A stretch of 64,000 nt of DNA from Chitinophaga filiformis (GTDB lineage: Bacteria; Bacteroidota; Bacteroidia; Chitinophagales; Chitinophagaceae), in assembly GCF_021646545.1 (NCBI RefSeq), contig NZ_JAKIRP010000001.1:1302001-1366000 (forward strand), given 5' to 3'. The notes beneath the pieces were generated by a model. It was not told where the DNA came from. It did no database searches and was given only the letters and a program-made list of their open reading frames with translations. Positions 54,476 to 63,901 of the stretch are shown in pieces. The position numbers and the translations under genes were made by a program. Within the stretch, counting starts at the first letter, position 1, and each line of letters starts with the position of its first letter.

Positions 54476-55678
54476 ATGCAAGCTGCCTATATAGTAGATG
54501 CGGTGCGCACCCCAATAGGCCGTTATGGCGGGGTTCTCAGTTCCGTAAGGCCTGACGATATGCTGGCCCTTCTCATAAAATCTATTCTTGAGCGTAATCC
54601 AGGCCTCGATCCTGCCAGTATTGAGGACGTTATAGCAGGCGCTACCAACCAGGCCGGGGAAGATAACCGGGACGTGGCCAGGATGGCTGCCTTACTGGCT
54701 GGTTTACCAGTGACTGTACCGGGTAATACCGTGAACCGCCTCTGTGCTTCCGGTATGCAGGCCATTATGGACGCCTCCAGGGCGATCATGTGTGGCGACG
54801 GAGATGTATATCTGGCAGGGGGCGTGGAGAGCATGACCCGTGCGCCCCTCGTGATGCCGAAGGCAGACGGTGCTTTCAGCCGGAAAACGGAAATGTATGA
54901 CTCCACCATCGGCTGGCGTTTTACCAATAGCAAACTGGCGGAAATGTATCATCCCTATTCTATGGGCGAAACAGCAGAAAATGTAGCCCGCCAATGGAAT
55001 ATCAGCAGGGAGGAACAGGACCTGTTTGCCTATCAGAGCCAAATGAAATACAAACAGGCATTTGCAGCGGGCAAATGGACGGCAGAGATCATCCGCGTGC
55101 CTGTTACCCCTAACAAACAGGGACAGGTGATAATCACTGACGATGAGCCGCCAAGAGAGACCTCCCTGGAGAAGCTGGCCGGTCTGAGACCCGCGTTTGC
55201 AAAAGATGGCAGCGTGACCGCAGGTAATTCCGCCGGTATCAACGACGGCGCTTCTGTAGTGCTGGTGGTGTCTGAACAGGCCCTGAAACAATACAACCTC
55301 AAACCGATGATGCAGGTCAAAGCTATGGCGGTAGCGGGAGTAGACCCGTCTATCATGGGAATAGGACCTGTACCTGCCACCCAAAAAGCCCTCCGCCGTG
55401 CAGGTCTGACGGTGGGGCAGCTGGATTTAATTGAGCTGAATGAGGCATTTGCCGTGCAGTCGCTGGCATGCATCCGTGACCTCGGACTGGATATTGAGAA
55501 GGTCAATGTAAACGGAGGTTCTATTGCGATCGGGCATCCGCTGGGTTGTACAGGCGCGAGGATCACGGCAACACTGATGCATGAATTCCGCCGCCGGCCG
55601 GAAGCGAAGTACGGCTTGACGACAATGTGTGTGGGAGTGGGACAGGGCGCAGCAATGATCTATGAGAATCTGAGATAG
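54476..55678 (+). CDS. Thiolase (acetyl-CoA/3-oxoacyl-CoA acetyltransferase)
   Basis: A 400-residue biosynthetic or degradative thiolase. The acyl cysteine is C90 in NTVNRLCASGMQAIM; the second active-site group is in NGGSIAIGHPLGCTGARI and TMCVGVGQGAAM. The N-terminus AAYIVDAVRTPIGRYGGVLSSVRPDD and length of 400 resemble PcaF-type beta-ketoadipyl-CoA thiolases as much as acetoacetyl-CoA thiolases, and no pathway neighbours decide. The start at 54476 is by alignment; the frame is open back to 54383. Immediately downstream of the palindrome-rich region. Confidence 0.92.
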   Translation: MQAAYIVDAVRTPIGRYGGVLSSVRPDDMLALLIKSILERNPGLDPASIEDVIAGATNQAGEDNRDVARMAALLAGLPVTVPGNTVNRLCASGMQAIMDASRAIMCGDGDVYLAGGVESMTRAPLVMPKADGAFSRKTEMYDSTIGWRFTNSKLAEMYHPYSMGETAENVARQWNISREEQDLFAYQSQMKYKQAFAAGKWTAEIIRVPVTPNKQGQVIITDDEPPRETSLEKLAGLRPAFAKDGSVTAGNSAGINDGASVVLVVSEQALKQYNLKPMMQVKAMAVAGVDPSIMGIGPVPATQKALRRAGLTVGQLDLIELNEAFAVQSLACIRDLGLDIEKVNVNGGSIAIGHPLGCTGARITATLMHEFRRRPEAKYGLTTMCVGVGQGAAMIYENLR

Positions 55679-55891
55679 CACTTAAAAATAAGCAGGCAAA
55701 AGCTACAATTAACGAGCCGGAGATGATTTCGCAGCGTTTCCGTTGTCAGACCGATAGACACCTGCTTAGTCTCCTCTGATAATTCGACCTGGATCCATCC
55801 CCGTTGATACAGAAATACAAGCGCTTAGACTTACGTTGGGCGGATCTGCAGACATTTCGGTAAGGGTTGCATCGCACCTGATAAAATTAAG

Positions 55892-55923
55892 AACGGGCGG
55901 TCGGAGTCTCCCGGCCGCCCGTT
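55892..55923 (-). terminator. Terminator of the sigma factor gene
   Basis: Thirteen-base GC-rich stem with one wobble (aacgggcggtcgg, complement at 55911-55923), 20 bases after the stop codon on the minus strand. It may also stop the convergent thiolase transcript. Confidence 0.65.
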
Positions 55924-55943
55924 GATGGCAAGCAAAAAAAGGA

Positions 55944-56516
55944 TTACAAACAAATCTGCTTCTCCGTCATCATCTTCCGGAGATTGATCAGGCCATATCT
56001 CATACGACCTAATGCGGTATTGATACTCACCTGTGTGAGGTCTGCTATCTCTTTAAAGCTCAGATCAGCATAGTGGCGGAGAATGATCACTTCCCGTTGT
56101 TCTTCCGGTAGCATATCCAGCATCCTTCTTACACGGTCGTGGCTTTGCGCGGTGATCATTTTGTCTTCCGCACTGCTTTCACTGAAATTCAGTACGTTGA
56201 AAATGTCTTTATCGTCGCTGGTTTTGATGATAGGCGTACGCTTGATCTTCCGGAAGTGGTCCACACAAAGGTTATGCGCAATACGCATGGCCCAGGGGAG
56301 GAACTTTCCCTTTTCAGTATAGCGTTCAGCTCTAATGGTATCTATGATCTTTATAAAGGTATCCTGGAATATATCTTCAGCCAGGAATGCGTCTTTCACA
56401 AGTAATACGATAGAGGTATAGAGCTTATCTTTGTGCCTGTGCACTAATTCTTCCAATGCGGAAGCATGACCCTTTTTGAAAAGAGTAATCAGCTGCTCAT
56501 CACTTAGTTTGTACAT
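55944..56516 (-). CDS. ECF-type RNA polymerase sigma factor
   Basis: A 190-residue extracytoplasmic-function sigma factor. Region 2 has AEDIFQDTFIKIIDTI and LPWAMRIAHNLCVDHFRK; region 4 has LPEEQREVIILRHYADLSFKEIADLTQVSINTALGRMRYGLINLRK. No anti-sigma or transmembrane partner gene is adjacent, which differs from most ECF factors and suggests constitutive or stand-alone control. The start at MYKLSDEQ (56516) is preferred over an ATG three codons earlier (56525). Confidence 0.92.
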   Translation of the reverse strand: MYKLSDEQLITLFKKGHASALEELVHRHKDKLYTSIVLLVKDAFLAEDIFQDTFIKIIDTIRAERYTEKGKFLPWAMRIAHNLCVDHFRKIKRTPIIKTSDDKDIFNVLNFSESSAEDKMITAQSHDRVRRMLDMLPEEQREVIILRHYADLSFKEIADLTQVSINTALGRMRYGLINLRKMMTEKQICL

Positions 56517-56525
56517 TATTTGCAT

Positions 56526-56835
56526 AAACTTCTACAATAGCGGGTTTAAAATAAAAATAGGACTTGTGACAGTCGTAGGAAAATGTGTAGAGTTTATGCT
56601 ATAATAGGTAGTTTTAGTTTGGCAAAATAGAATTTGAAGTGGCCTTCAATTCTCTCATCTAATGCAAATATAATGTAATAGTTCAATAAAACAATCCCTC
56701 CTTCGTGCAATTTTAATACAGCGTGCAATCCGTTGTATTGACCCATGGTTGCACATTTCCCCCATGGTATATAACACGTTCAGGTAGAATGGAATTACCC
56801 CGGAATGGTTTACTTTCGGTATTTTTGCATCCATT
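56526..56835. other. Divergent intergenic region between sigma factor and uvrA
   Basis: About 310 bases. It carries the uvrA -7 box (56820-56827) and an imperfect palindrome around 56705-56754 (gtgcaa...ttgcac with an inner aatacagcg/cgttgtatt). No gene was seen, and no SOS (LexA) box was recognised. Confidence 0.5.
56820..56827 (+). promoter_or_regulatory. -7 promoter box for uvrA
   Basis: TATTTTTG, exact TAnnTTTG match ending eight bases before the uvrA ATG. Confidence 0.6.
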
Positions 56836-59652
56836 ATGGCTACTAAAGTGAAGAAAACGGAAACAATAATTGACGATCAGTCAGTTAGTACACAAGATCA
56901 GATTTTCATTAAAGGTGCGCGCGTTCATAACCTCAAAAATGTGAGCGTAGGCATCCCCAGAAGCAAGCTGGTAGTCGTGACGGGAGTATCCGGTTCCGGC
57001 AAGTCTTCACTGACCATGGACACCTTGTATGCTGAAGGACAACGCCGTTATGCGGAAAGTCTCAGCTCCTACGCCCGCCAGTTCCTCATGAGGATGAACA
57101 AACCTGATGTCGATTATATCAAGGGTATCTGCCCGGCCATTGCCATCGAACAGAAGGTGATCACCCGTACGCCCCGTTCTACCGTAGGCTCCATGACGGA
57201 AGTATACGATTATCTACGCTTGCTCTTTGCCCGTATCGGCAAAACATATTCCCCCGTTTCCGGTCAGCTTGTGAAAAAGCACGAGGTGAGCGATGTGGTG
57301 GACTTTATCAAAAACCTGCCTTCCGGTTCCAAAATACAACTGCTGGTCACCTTTCGCCGTCATGCCAAACGTGACGTGAAGGAGGAATTACAGATCCTCA
57401 TGCAGAAAGGGTTCTCCCGTCTCTATGTCAAAGAGAAGGGCGCCGGTACCCTGTTGCGTATCGAGGAACTGCTGGATGAAAAGAAACCTTCCTTGCCTAA
57501 AGACGCCTACCTGCTGGTAGACCGCCTGGTGGCAAAAGCGTTTGAGGAAGATGATCTGCACCGTATCGCAGACAGTGTGCAGACCGCGTTTTACGAGAGT
57601 GAGGGCGACTGCCTGGTTGAAGTGGATGGCGGGGAGATGAAACACTTCTCCAACCGTTTTGAGCTGGATGGTATGCAGTTCGAAGAGCCGGTACCAAACC
57701 TGTTCTCGTTCAATAACCCCTATGGGGCCTGTCCCGTTTGCGAAGGCTTCGGACAGGTGCTGGGTATTGACGCCGACCTGGTGATCCCTGATAAGCGCCT
57801 GAGCGTATATGAAAACGCCATCGCGCCCTGGAGAGGGGAGAAGATGGGCGAGTACAAGGAAGCCCTGATCAAAGCTGCCAGGAAGTTCAATTTCCCCATT
57901 CATAAACCGGTAGTTGACCTGACAGAAGAACAATACCAGCTGCTGTGGACAGGCAACGAGCATTTCTATGGGCTGAATGAGTTCTTCAAGATGGTAGAGC
58001 AGAACCTCTACAAGGTGCAATACCGTGTACTGCAATCTCGCTACCGTGGCCGTACTACCTGTCATGAGTGCGGAGGAGGCCGCCTGAGAAAAGAAGCCCT
58101 GTATATCAAAGTAGGAGGCGCAAACATCGCCAATCTGGTAGATATGCCGGTAAGCAATCTTTCTGAGTGGTTCAAAAATCTGGAACTGAGCGAATACGAT
58201 CAGCAGGTGGCCAAGAGGATACTGGTAGAAATTAATCACCGTTTGAAAACCTTACTGGACGTAGGCCTGGGCTATCTCACCCTCAACCGTGTGGCCAATA
58301 CACTGAGTGGCGGAGAAAGCCAGCGCATACAGCTGACCCGCTCGCTGGGCAGTAATCTGACCAATTCAATGTACATCCTCGATGAGCCGAGCATTGGTTT
58401 GCATGCCCGTGATACGCACCGCCTGATCAATGTACTGAAAGAGCTGCGCGATCTGGGCAACACGGTGGTGGTAGTGGAGCATGATGAGATGATGATGGAA
58501 GAGGCAGACTATATCATCGATATGGGACCACTGGCCAGTCACCTGGGAGGTGAAGTGATCTTTGCCGGCAATTATCAGCAGATATTAAAAGATAGCAAAA
58601 GCCTGACAGGAAAATACCTGAGCGGACAGCTCCGCATAGAGCCGCCTGCTCATACCCGTAAATGGAAAAAGGCGATCACCCTGGAAGGCTGCCGTCAGCA
58701 TAATCTGAAGAACATCGATGTAGACTTCCCCTTACAGGTATTGACAGTAGTGAGCGGTGTGAGCGGTTCGGGTAAGACTACACTGGTAAAACAGATACTG
58801 TATCCCGCCCTCATGAAGCTGAAGGGAGAGTTTGCAGAACGTGTAGGACAGCACCGTGCGTTGAAAGGAGCAGTAGACGACATTACCCAGATCGAAATGG
58901 TAGATCAGAACCCAATCGGCAAATCATCCCGTTCCAACCCGGTAACCTATATCAAGGCATACGACGAGATCCGTGACCTGTTTGCAAAGCAGCCGCTGAG
59001 CAAGATGCGCGGTTTCCAGCCAAAACATTTCTCCTTCAACGTAGATGGCGGCCGTTGTGACGCTTGTAAAGGAGAAGGGGAAGTGATCGTTGAAATGCAG
59101 TTCCTGGCAGATGTGCATCTCCAATGCGAAAGCTGTGGTGGTAAACGTTTCAAGGATGAAGTACTGGAAGTGACCTATAAGAACAAGAACATCTACGATG
59201 TACTGGAAATGAGCGTGGAAGAGTCACTGGATTTCTTCAAGGATGAGAAGGATGTATGCAACAAGATCCGTCCGCTGAGCGATGTGGGGCTGGGTTATGT
59301 AAAACTGGGACAGAGCAGCGATACCCTGAGCGGTGGCGAGGCACAACGTGTGAAACTGGCGTCCTTCCTCGGTAAAGGAAAGGCACAGGGACATATCCTG
59401 TTCATCTTTGACGAACCGACCACGGGTCTGCACTTCCATGATATCAAAAAGTTACTGACATCTTTCAATGCCCTTATTGACCAGGGCCATACCGTGCTGG
59501 TCATTGAGCATAATATCGACGTGATCCGCAGCGCTGACTGGGTGATAGACCTGGGGCCCGAAGGCGGCGCCGGCGGTGGACAGTTGCTGTATACAGGATT
59601 GCCGGAAGGGCTGAAGGATGTGAAGGAGAGTTATACTGGTAAGTATCTCTAA
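56836..59652 (+). CDS. uvrA: Excinuclease ABC subunit A
   Basis: DNA damage recognition ATPase of nucleotide excision repair; acts with UvrB and UvrC. 938 residues. Two ABC modules: Walker A GVSGSGKSS and GVSGSGKTT, signature LSGGESQRIQL and LSGGEAQRVKLA, and Walker B ILDEPSIGLHARD and FIFDEPTTGLHFHD. Zinc-binding pairs CPVCEGFG, CHECGGGR, CDACKGEG and CESCGGKR are present. Cytoplasmic. Convergent with the DUF4293 gene; a long palindrome lies between. Confidence 0.99.
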   Translation: MATKVKKTETIIDDQSVSTQDQIFIKGARVHNLKNVSVGIPRSKLVVVTGVSGSGKSSLTMDTLYAEGQRRYAESLSSYARQFLMRMNKPDVDYIKGICPAIAIEQKVITRTPRSTVGSMTEVYDYLRLLFARIGKTYSPVSGQLVKKHEVSDVVDFIKNLPSGSKIQLLVTFRRHAKRDVKEELQILMQKGFSRLYVKEKGAGTLLRIEELLDEKKPSLPKDAYLLVDRLVAKAFEEDDLHRIADSVQTAFYESEGDCLVEVDGGEMKHFSNRFELDGMQFEEPVPNLFSFNNPYGACPVCEGFGQVLGIDADLVIPDKRLSVYENAIAPWRGEKMGEYKEALIKAARKFNFPIHKPVVDLTEEQYQLLWTGNEHFYGLNEFFKMVEQNLYKVQYRVLQSRYRGRTTCHECGGGRLRKEALYIKVGGANIANLVDMPVSNLSEWFKNLELSEYDQQVAKRILVEINHRLKTLLDVGLGYLTLNRVANTLSGGESQRIQLTRSLGSNLTNSMYILDEPSIGLHARDTHRLINVLKELRDLGNTVVVVEHDEMMMEEADYIIDMGPLASHLGGEVIFAGNYQQILKDSKSLTGKYLSGQLRIEPPAHTRKWKKAITLEGCRQHNLKNIDVDFPLQVLTVVSGVSGSGKTTLVKQILYPALMKLKGEFAERVGQHRALKGAVDDITQIEMVDQNPIGKSSRSNPVTYIKAYDEIRDLFAKQPLSKMRGFQPKHFSFNVDGGRCDACKGEGEVIVEMQFLADVHLQCESCGGKRFKDEVLEVTYKNKNIYDVLEMSVEESLDFFKDEKDVCNKIRPLSDVGLGYVKLGQSSDTLSGGEAQRVKLASFLGKGKAQGHILFIFDEPTTGLHFHDIKKLLTSFNALIDQGHTVLVIEHNIDVIRSADWVIDLGPEGGAGGGQLLYTGLPEGLKDVKESYTGKYL

Positions 59653-59752
59653 GTCCTGATTTTATAAGCAGCAAAAAAATGGGATGCCGTAAAAAATCTA
59701 CGAACATCCTCAGAAGCAAATAAGATTACCTGATTACATCAGGTACCCGAAT

Positions 59753-59835
59753 AAAAAAGAGGTTGCTCAATACTGAGGTCTCCTAAAAGGTTAGATACTT
59801 TTTGGGGCACCTCAGTATTGAGCAACCTCTTTTTT
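59753..59835. terminator. Long perfect inverted repeat, bidirectional terminator
   Basis: Perfect 27-bp arms (59753-59779 and 59809-59835) with A- and T-runs at the outer ends; the 29-base interior is itself partly complementary, so nearly the full 83 bases can fold. It lies between convergent uvrA and the DUF4293 gene. A smaller 8-bp hairpin lies at 59727-59745. Confidence 0.8.
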
Positions 59836-59856
59836 ATTAATCTGCTTATGGGATTA

Positions 59857-60297
59857 TTATCTCAGCCTATCCAGTGATTTGATCAGCTTCTCATCTTTAT
59901 AGATGCCCCTCGCCGCCAGAAAGAGGAAGATCAGGATCAGTATCGGCAAAAAGGCGCCGGGTAGATAAGAAGCATCAGAAATATGTCGACCTCCTTCCTG
60001 CAGTTTATTGGCTGTATTCAGCACTTCAAAATATTGCAGGGCAATAGATGCAATCGCCAGGAAAATATTTAACACAGTGAGCCGGAACTGCAGCTTGCGG
60101 TTCTTAAACAGGAAGATGCAAAAAAGCGCCAGTGCTACGATCAGCATATAGACTACAAATACAACAAAGCTGGACTGAGCTTTGAAATAACTCAGGGTGC
60201 CGTCGCTCAGTGTAGCTTTCCAGATATTCATGAACCAGGTGCCTATACCAGCCGCTGCTGCTAATAGAAGATAAAGACTTTGAATGCGTTGTATCAT
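59857..60297 (-). CDS. DUF4293 integral membrane protein
   Basis: A 146-residue protein with four transmembrane helices, starting MIQRIQSLYLLLAAAAGIGTW, characteristic of DUF4293, a Bacteroidota-specific family with no known role. The end (YKDEKLIKSLDRLR) matches the family. Neighbouring uvrA and malic enzyme give no hint of function. Confidence 0.9.
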   Translation of the reverse strand: MIQRIQSLYLLLAAAAGIGTWFMNIWKATLSDGTLSYFKAQSSFVVFVVYMLIVALALFCIFLFKNRKLQFRLTVLNIFLAIASIALQYFEVLNTANKLQEGGRHISDASYLPGAFLPILILIFLFLAARGIYKDEKLIKSLDRLR

Positions 60298-60418
60298 GTT
60301 TGTCAGGGAGATTAATCGTCGTAAAAATAAGTAAATATTGTGAACCTACTCTTTTGTGCTACTTCCTGTTCTTTTAATACTTCGTATATTGCACGCCCAA
60401 GAACAATCTTTTATTGAA

Positions 60419-62701
60419 ATGGCAAGAAAACAGAATAAGCAGGATGCATTGGATTACCATGCATTGGGGCGGCCTGGAAAAATCGAAGTAATACCTACGA
60501 AGAACACCAAGACACAATGGGACCTTTCACTGGCTTACTCTCCCGGAGTAGCTGAACCTTGTAAGGAAATTCACAGAGACGTAGAGAATGTGTACAAATA
60601 TACCGCCAAGGGCAACCTGGTTGCGGTGATCAGTAACGGTACAGCAGTTCTTGGCCTGGGAGATATCGGCCCTGAAGCAGGTAAGCCTGTAATGGAGGGG
60701 AAAGCAGTATTATTCAAGATATTTGCAGATATCGATGTGTTTGATATTGAGCTGAATACAAAGAATGTGGACGAGTTTGTACAGGTTGTGAAAGCGATGG
60801 AGCCAACTTTTGGAGGCATCAACCTGGAAGACATCAAAAGTCCTGAATGTTTCGAGATAGAAGAACGTCTGAAGAAAGAACTGAAGATCCCTATCATGCA
60901 CGATGACCAGCATGGTACGGCGATCATCTCCAGTGCAGCTTTGCTGAATGCCCTGGAACTGGTAAAAAAGAAGATCGACAAGGTTCATATCGTAGTGAAT
61001 GGCGCAGGAGCAGCAGCGATGGCTTGTGTAAAGCTGTATGTGGCCCTGGGCGTGAAACGTGAGAATATTATCATGTTTGACAAGGACGGCGTGATTAACA
61101 CATCCCGTCCTAACCTGTCAGAGATGCACAAGCAGTTTGCTACTACATCTAAGGTGACTGAGCTGGCAGAAGCATTGAAAGATGCGGACGTATTTGTAGG
61201 CTTATCAGTTGGGAATGTGGTAACGCCAAACATGATCAAGAGTATGGCAAAGAACCCGATCGTATTCGCAATGGCGAATCCTGATCCGGAGATCGCCTAT
61301 GATCTGGCCATTGCTTCCCGTCCGGATGTGATTATGGCAACCGGCCGTTCCGATCATCCTAACCAGGTGAACAATGTATTGGGTTTCCCTTACATCTTCC
61401 GTGGAGCGCTCGATGTACGTGCTACCCAGATAAATGAAGAGATGAAGCTGGCGGCGGTACACGCCCTGGCAGAACTGGCCAAGGAATCTGTGCCTGATAT
61501 CGTGAACCTGGCGTATAACGAAAAGAACCTCTTCTTCGGACCAAGATATATCATTCCAAAACCACTGGACCCCCGTTTGCTGAGCCATGTGGCGCCGGCA
61601 GTAGCCCGTGCAGCGATGGATAGTGGTGTTGCCCAGCAACCTATTACCGACTGGGAAGCTTATGTAGAAGTACTGAATAAACGCCTGGGACTGGATAACC
61701 AGCTGTTCCGCGTTATTGGTACCAAAGCCCGTCAGGACCCGCGTAAGGTGGTATTTGCAGAAGCAGATAACCTGAAAGTGCTGAAAGCATCGCAGGTGGT
61801 AAGGGAAGAAGGCATTGCCTACCCGATCCTGCTGGGTAATGAACTGCGTATCCGTAACCTGGCTGCAGAACATGGTATTGAACTGGATGACACCGTGATC
61901 ATCGATCCTAAGAGTGATGAAATGCACGATAAACGTCACAAGTTCGGAGAGCTGTTCTTCCAGAAGCGCCAGCGTAAAGGTTTCAACCAGTATGAAGCGA
62001 AAAAGGTAATGCGTGAGCGTAACTATTTTGGCTGTATGATGGTGGAAACTGGAGAAGCTGATGCGTTGATCTCAGGTCTGACACGTAACTATCCTGATAC
62101 GATCCGGCCGGCTTTACAGGTGATCGGTACTGAGGCGAATGCGAAACGCGTTGCTGGGATGTACATCATCAATACTAAGCGCGGACCGCTGTTCCTGGGA
62201 GATACGACGGTGAACTTCAATCCGACAGCGGAAGAACTGGCAGAGATCACCATGCTGGTGGCCAATGAAGTAAGGCAGTTTAACATCACACCGCGTATTG
62301 CGATGGTGTCTTACTCTAACTTCGGGTCCAGTCCAACCCCTGAAGCGCAGCTGGTAAGCAGGGCGCGTGAAATAGTAAAACAGAAAGATCCTACCCTGAT
62401 AGTAGACGGTGAGATCCAGGCAGCCATGGCCTTCAACCAGGAGATCCTGAAGGATAGCTATCCTTTCAGTGAGCTGTTGGGACAGGAAGTGAACACCCTG
62501 ATCTTCCCTAACCTTGCCGCAGGTAATATTGCATACAACCTTCTCCAGGAAGTAGCTGGTTTCGATGCTATCGGACCGGTGCTGCTGGGTATGAAGAAAC
62601 CTGTGCACATCCTCCAGCTGGGCAGCACCGTACGTTCTATTGTAAACATGGTGAATATTGCCGTGGTGGACGCCCAGCATAAGTGCTGCGACGGGAAATA
62701 A
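60419..62701 (+). CDS. maeB: NADP-dependent malic enzyme with C-terminal phosphotransacetylase domain
   Basis: A 760-residue fusion. The N-terminal half (about 1-420) is a malic enzyme that converts malate to pyruvate and CO2, with [48 protein letters not shown], and the nucleotide-binding [11 protein letters not shown]. The C-terminal half is a PTA-like domain ([27 protein letters not shown]), which in MaeB enzymes regulates activity and is not usually catalytic. The frame is open upstream to 60356, but [24 protein letters not shown] is the family's start. A terminator follows. Confidence 0.96.
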   Translation: MARKQNKQDALDYHALGRPGKIEVIPTKNTKTQWDLSLAYSPGVAEPCKEIHRDVENVYKYTAKGNLVAVISNGTAVLGLGDIGPEAGKPVMEGKAVLFKIFADIDVFDIELNTKNVDEFVQVVKAMEPTFGGINLEDIKSPECFEIEERLKKELKIPIMHDDQHGTAIISSAALLNALELVKKKIDKVHIVVNGAGAAAMACVKLYVALGVKRENIIMFDKDGVINTSRPNLSEMHKQFATTSKVTELAEALKDADVFVGLSVGNVVTPNMIKSMAKNPIVFAMANPDPEIAYDLAIASRPDVIMATGRSDHPNQVNNVLGFPYIFRGALDVRATQINEEMKLAAVHALAELAKESVPDIVNLAYNEKNLFFGPRYIIPKPLDPRLLSHVAPAVARAAMDSGVAQQPITDWEAYVEVLNKRLGLDNQLFRVIGTKARQDPRKVVFAEADNLKVLKASQVVREEGIAYPILLGNELRIRNLAAEHGIELDDTVIIDPKSDEMHDKRHKFGELFFQKRQRKGFNQYEAKKVMRERNYFGCMMVETGEADALISGLTRNYPDTIRPALQVIGTEANAKRVAGMYIINTKRGPLFLGDTTVNFNPTAEELAEITMLVANEVRQFNITPRIAMVSYSNFGSSPTPEAQLVSRAREIVKQKDPTLIVDGEIQAAMAFNQEILKDSYPFSELLGQEVNTLIFPNLAAGNIAYNLLQEVAGFDAIGPVLLGMKKPVHILQLGSTVRSIVNMVNIAVVDAQHKCCDGK

Positions 62702-62716
62702 TTTGGAAAATAAATG

Positions 62717-62798
62717 ATCAGGAATTGGGTATCCGGCATCTGATATAGTGGTAATCACCGCAGTATCGGGTACCGGATGCTTAATTCCTGATTTTTTT
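62717..62798 (+). terminator. Long-hairpin terminator of maeB
   Basis: Outer 10-bp perfect stem (atcaggaatt/aattcctgat), then about 17 more partly complementary bases on each side, followed by a run of seven T. It fits a strong rho-independent terminator with a long stem. Confidence 0.75.
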
Positions 62799-62813
62799 GA
62801 TTGATATTTGGGT

Positions 62814-63845
62814 ATGCAGCACATATCCAAGAAAAAGGCGTTTTTCCCGCTGAACCCTGCATTCAGGGGATATCTCAAACTGTATGAGAGAGAGGTGAGA
62901 TTGCCCGTGTCTTACGAGGAGTTGCGTTATTTTGATAACAGCATTCCGGTGTACGACAAGGCGGGTAAGGATACTTTATGGGAATCTGTATTTTATCCGC
63001 AGAGCATGTACCACCAGTTACAGGCGGGGCTGAAGCGGATCTATTCCATCCTGAAGGCCGGAGGAGATCAGACAGCAGAAGAACACCTGGAAGTGGAACG
63101 TATCGACTACTGTACGTTTGGTAATTCCCACCCTTTCCGGATCAGGATACGGAACACATACAATGATGTGTACGATTACTTCTACATCAAGATAGCAGAC
63201 GCTTCCCGTATTTACGGGCTGGAGCTGGAACATATATTATCGCCCTACTGGATCAGCTACATGATCGATGGCAATACACTGGTAGAAGAACATATTGCGG
63301 GTGTGCCGGGCGATCAGTTCATCCTTCATTACCTGGACAGGCCTGAATTCAATCCAAAACGTATAGCCAAGGAGTTTGTCAAATTCAATGAACGTTGTTT
63401 TGTGCGTTTACTGGGCGATATGCGTTCGTATAACTTCGTATTTGACATCACCCAGGACTTTGACGATGTACAGTTCCGCATACGTGCAATCGACTTTGAT
63501 CAGCAGTTCTATGAGGGGAAACGGACGCTGTATATGCCGCAGTTCTTTAAGGAGAACCGGGTTTTTGTGGAACTGGCCATGAAGCACCTGAATGCAGAAG
63601 TGGTAAAACAGTATCAGCAGGAAGAGCGTTCGGTGATAGCCCGGAGGATCAAAACGCAGCGCCACCGCATAAAAGACCTCAGGGATGTGATCATGACAGA
63701 CCAGGTATCGTTCCCCGAAAAGGTAGCTCAACTGGGCCACGAGCTGGCAGAATATTATGACGATCCTGTCTTTTCCCGTTGTAAAACAATGGGTGAGATC
63801 ATTGAGCGCAGTCTGAAACGGCTGCTGGTAAGAAGTTTGAAATGA
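62814..63845 (+). CDS. Hypothetical protein, possibly divergent kinase-like fold
   Basis: A 343-residue soluble basic protein, directly upstream of an MlaE-type permease gene. Near its centre are GDMRSYNFVFDI and, about 18 residues on, RAIDFDQQFYEG, which resemble the catalytic D...N and metal D of kinase or phosphotransferase folds; this match is weak and no N-lobe glycine loop is evident. The end is helical and basic. Such proteins occur next to MlaE genes in Bacteroidota, so a role in lipid transport is possible. The ATG at 62814 is used; a TTG two codons earlier is possible. Confidence 0.7.
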   Translation: MQHISKKKAFFPLNPAFRGYLKLYEREVRLPVSYEELRYFDNSIPVYDKAGKDTLWESVFYPQSMYHQLQAGLKRIYSILKAGGDQTAEEHLEVERIDYCTFGNSHPFRIRIRNTYNDVYDYFYIKIADASRIYGLELEHILSPYWISYMIDGNTLVEEHIAGVPGDQFILHYLDRPEFNPKRIAKEFVKFNERCFVRLLGDMRSYNFVFDITQDFDDVQFRIRAIDFDQQFYEGKRTLYMPQFFKENRVFVELAMKHLNAEVVKQYQQEERSVIARRIKTQRHRIKDLRDVIMTDQVSFPEKVAQLGHELAEYYDDPVFSRCKTMGEIIERSLKRLLVRSLK

Positions 63846-63886
63846 GTGGATAGCGTACAGGCTATGTAGTCCCAACTATTTTTCCC

Positions 63887-63894
63887 TATCTTTG
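63887..63894 (+). promoter_or_regulatory. -7 promoter box for the MlaE-type permease gene
   Basis: TATCTTTG, exact TAnnTTTG match ending seven bases before the ATG at 63902. Confidence 0.6.
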
Positions 63895-63901
63895 GCCAGT
63901 T

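Noticed and set aside
57388..58239. A 283-codon open frame antisense to uvrA
   Set aside because: No motif and completely inside a conserved gene on the other strand; by-product of codon use.
59753..59835. Long inverted repeat considered as ends of an insertion sequence
   Set aside because: No transposase frame between the arms and no target duplication visible; a terminator role explains most of it.
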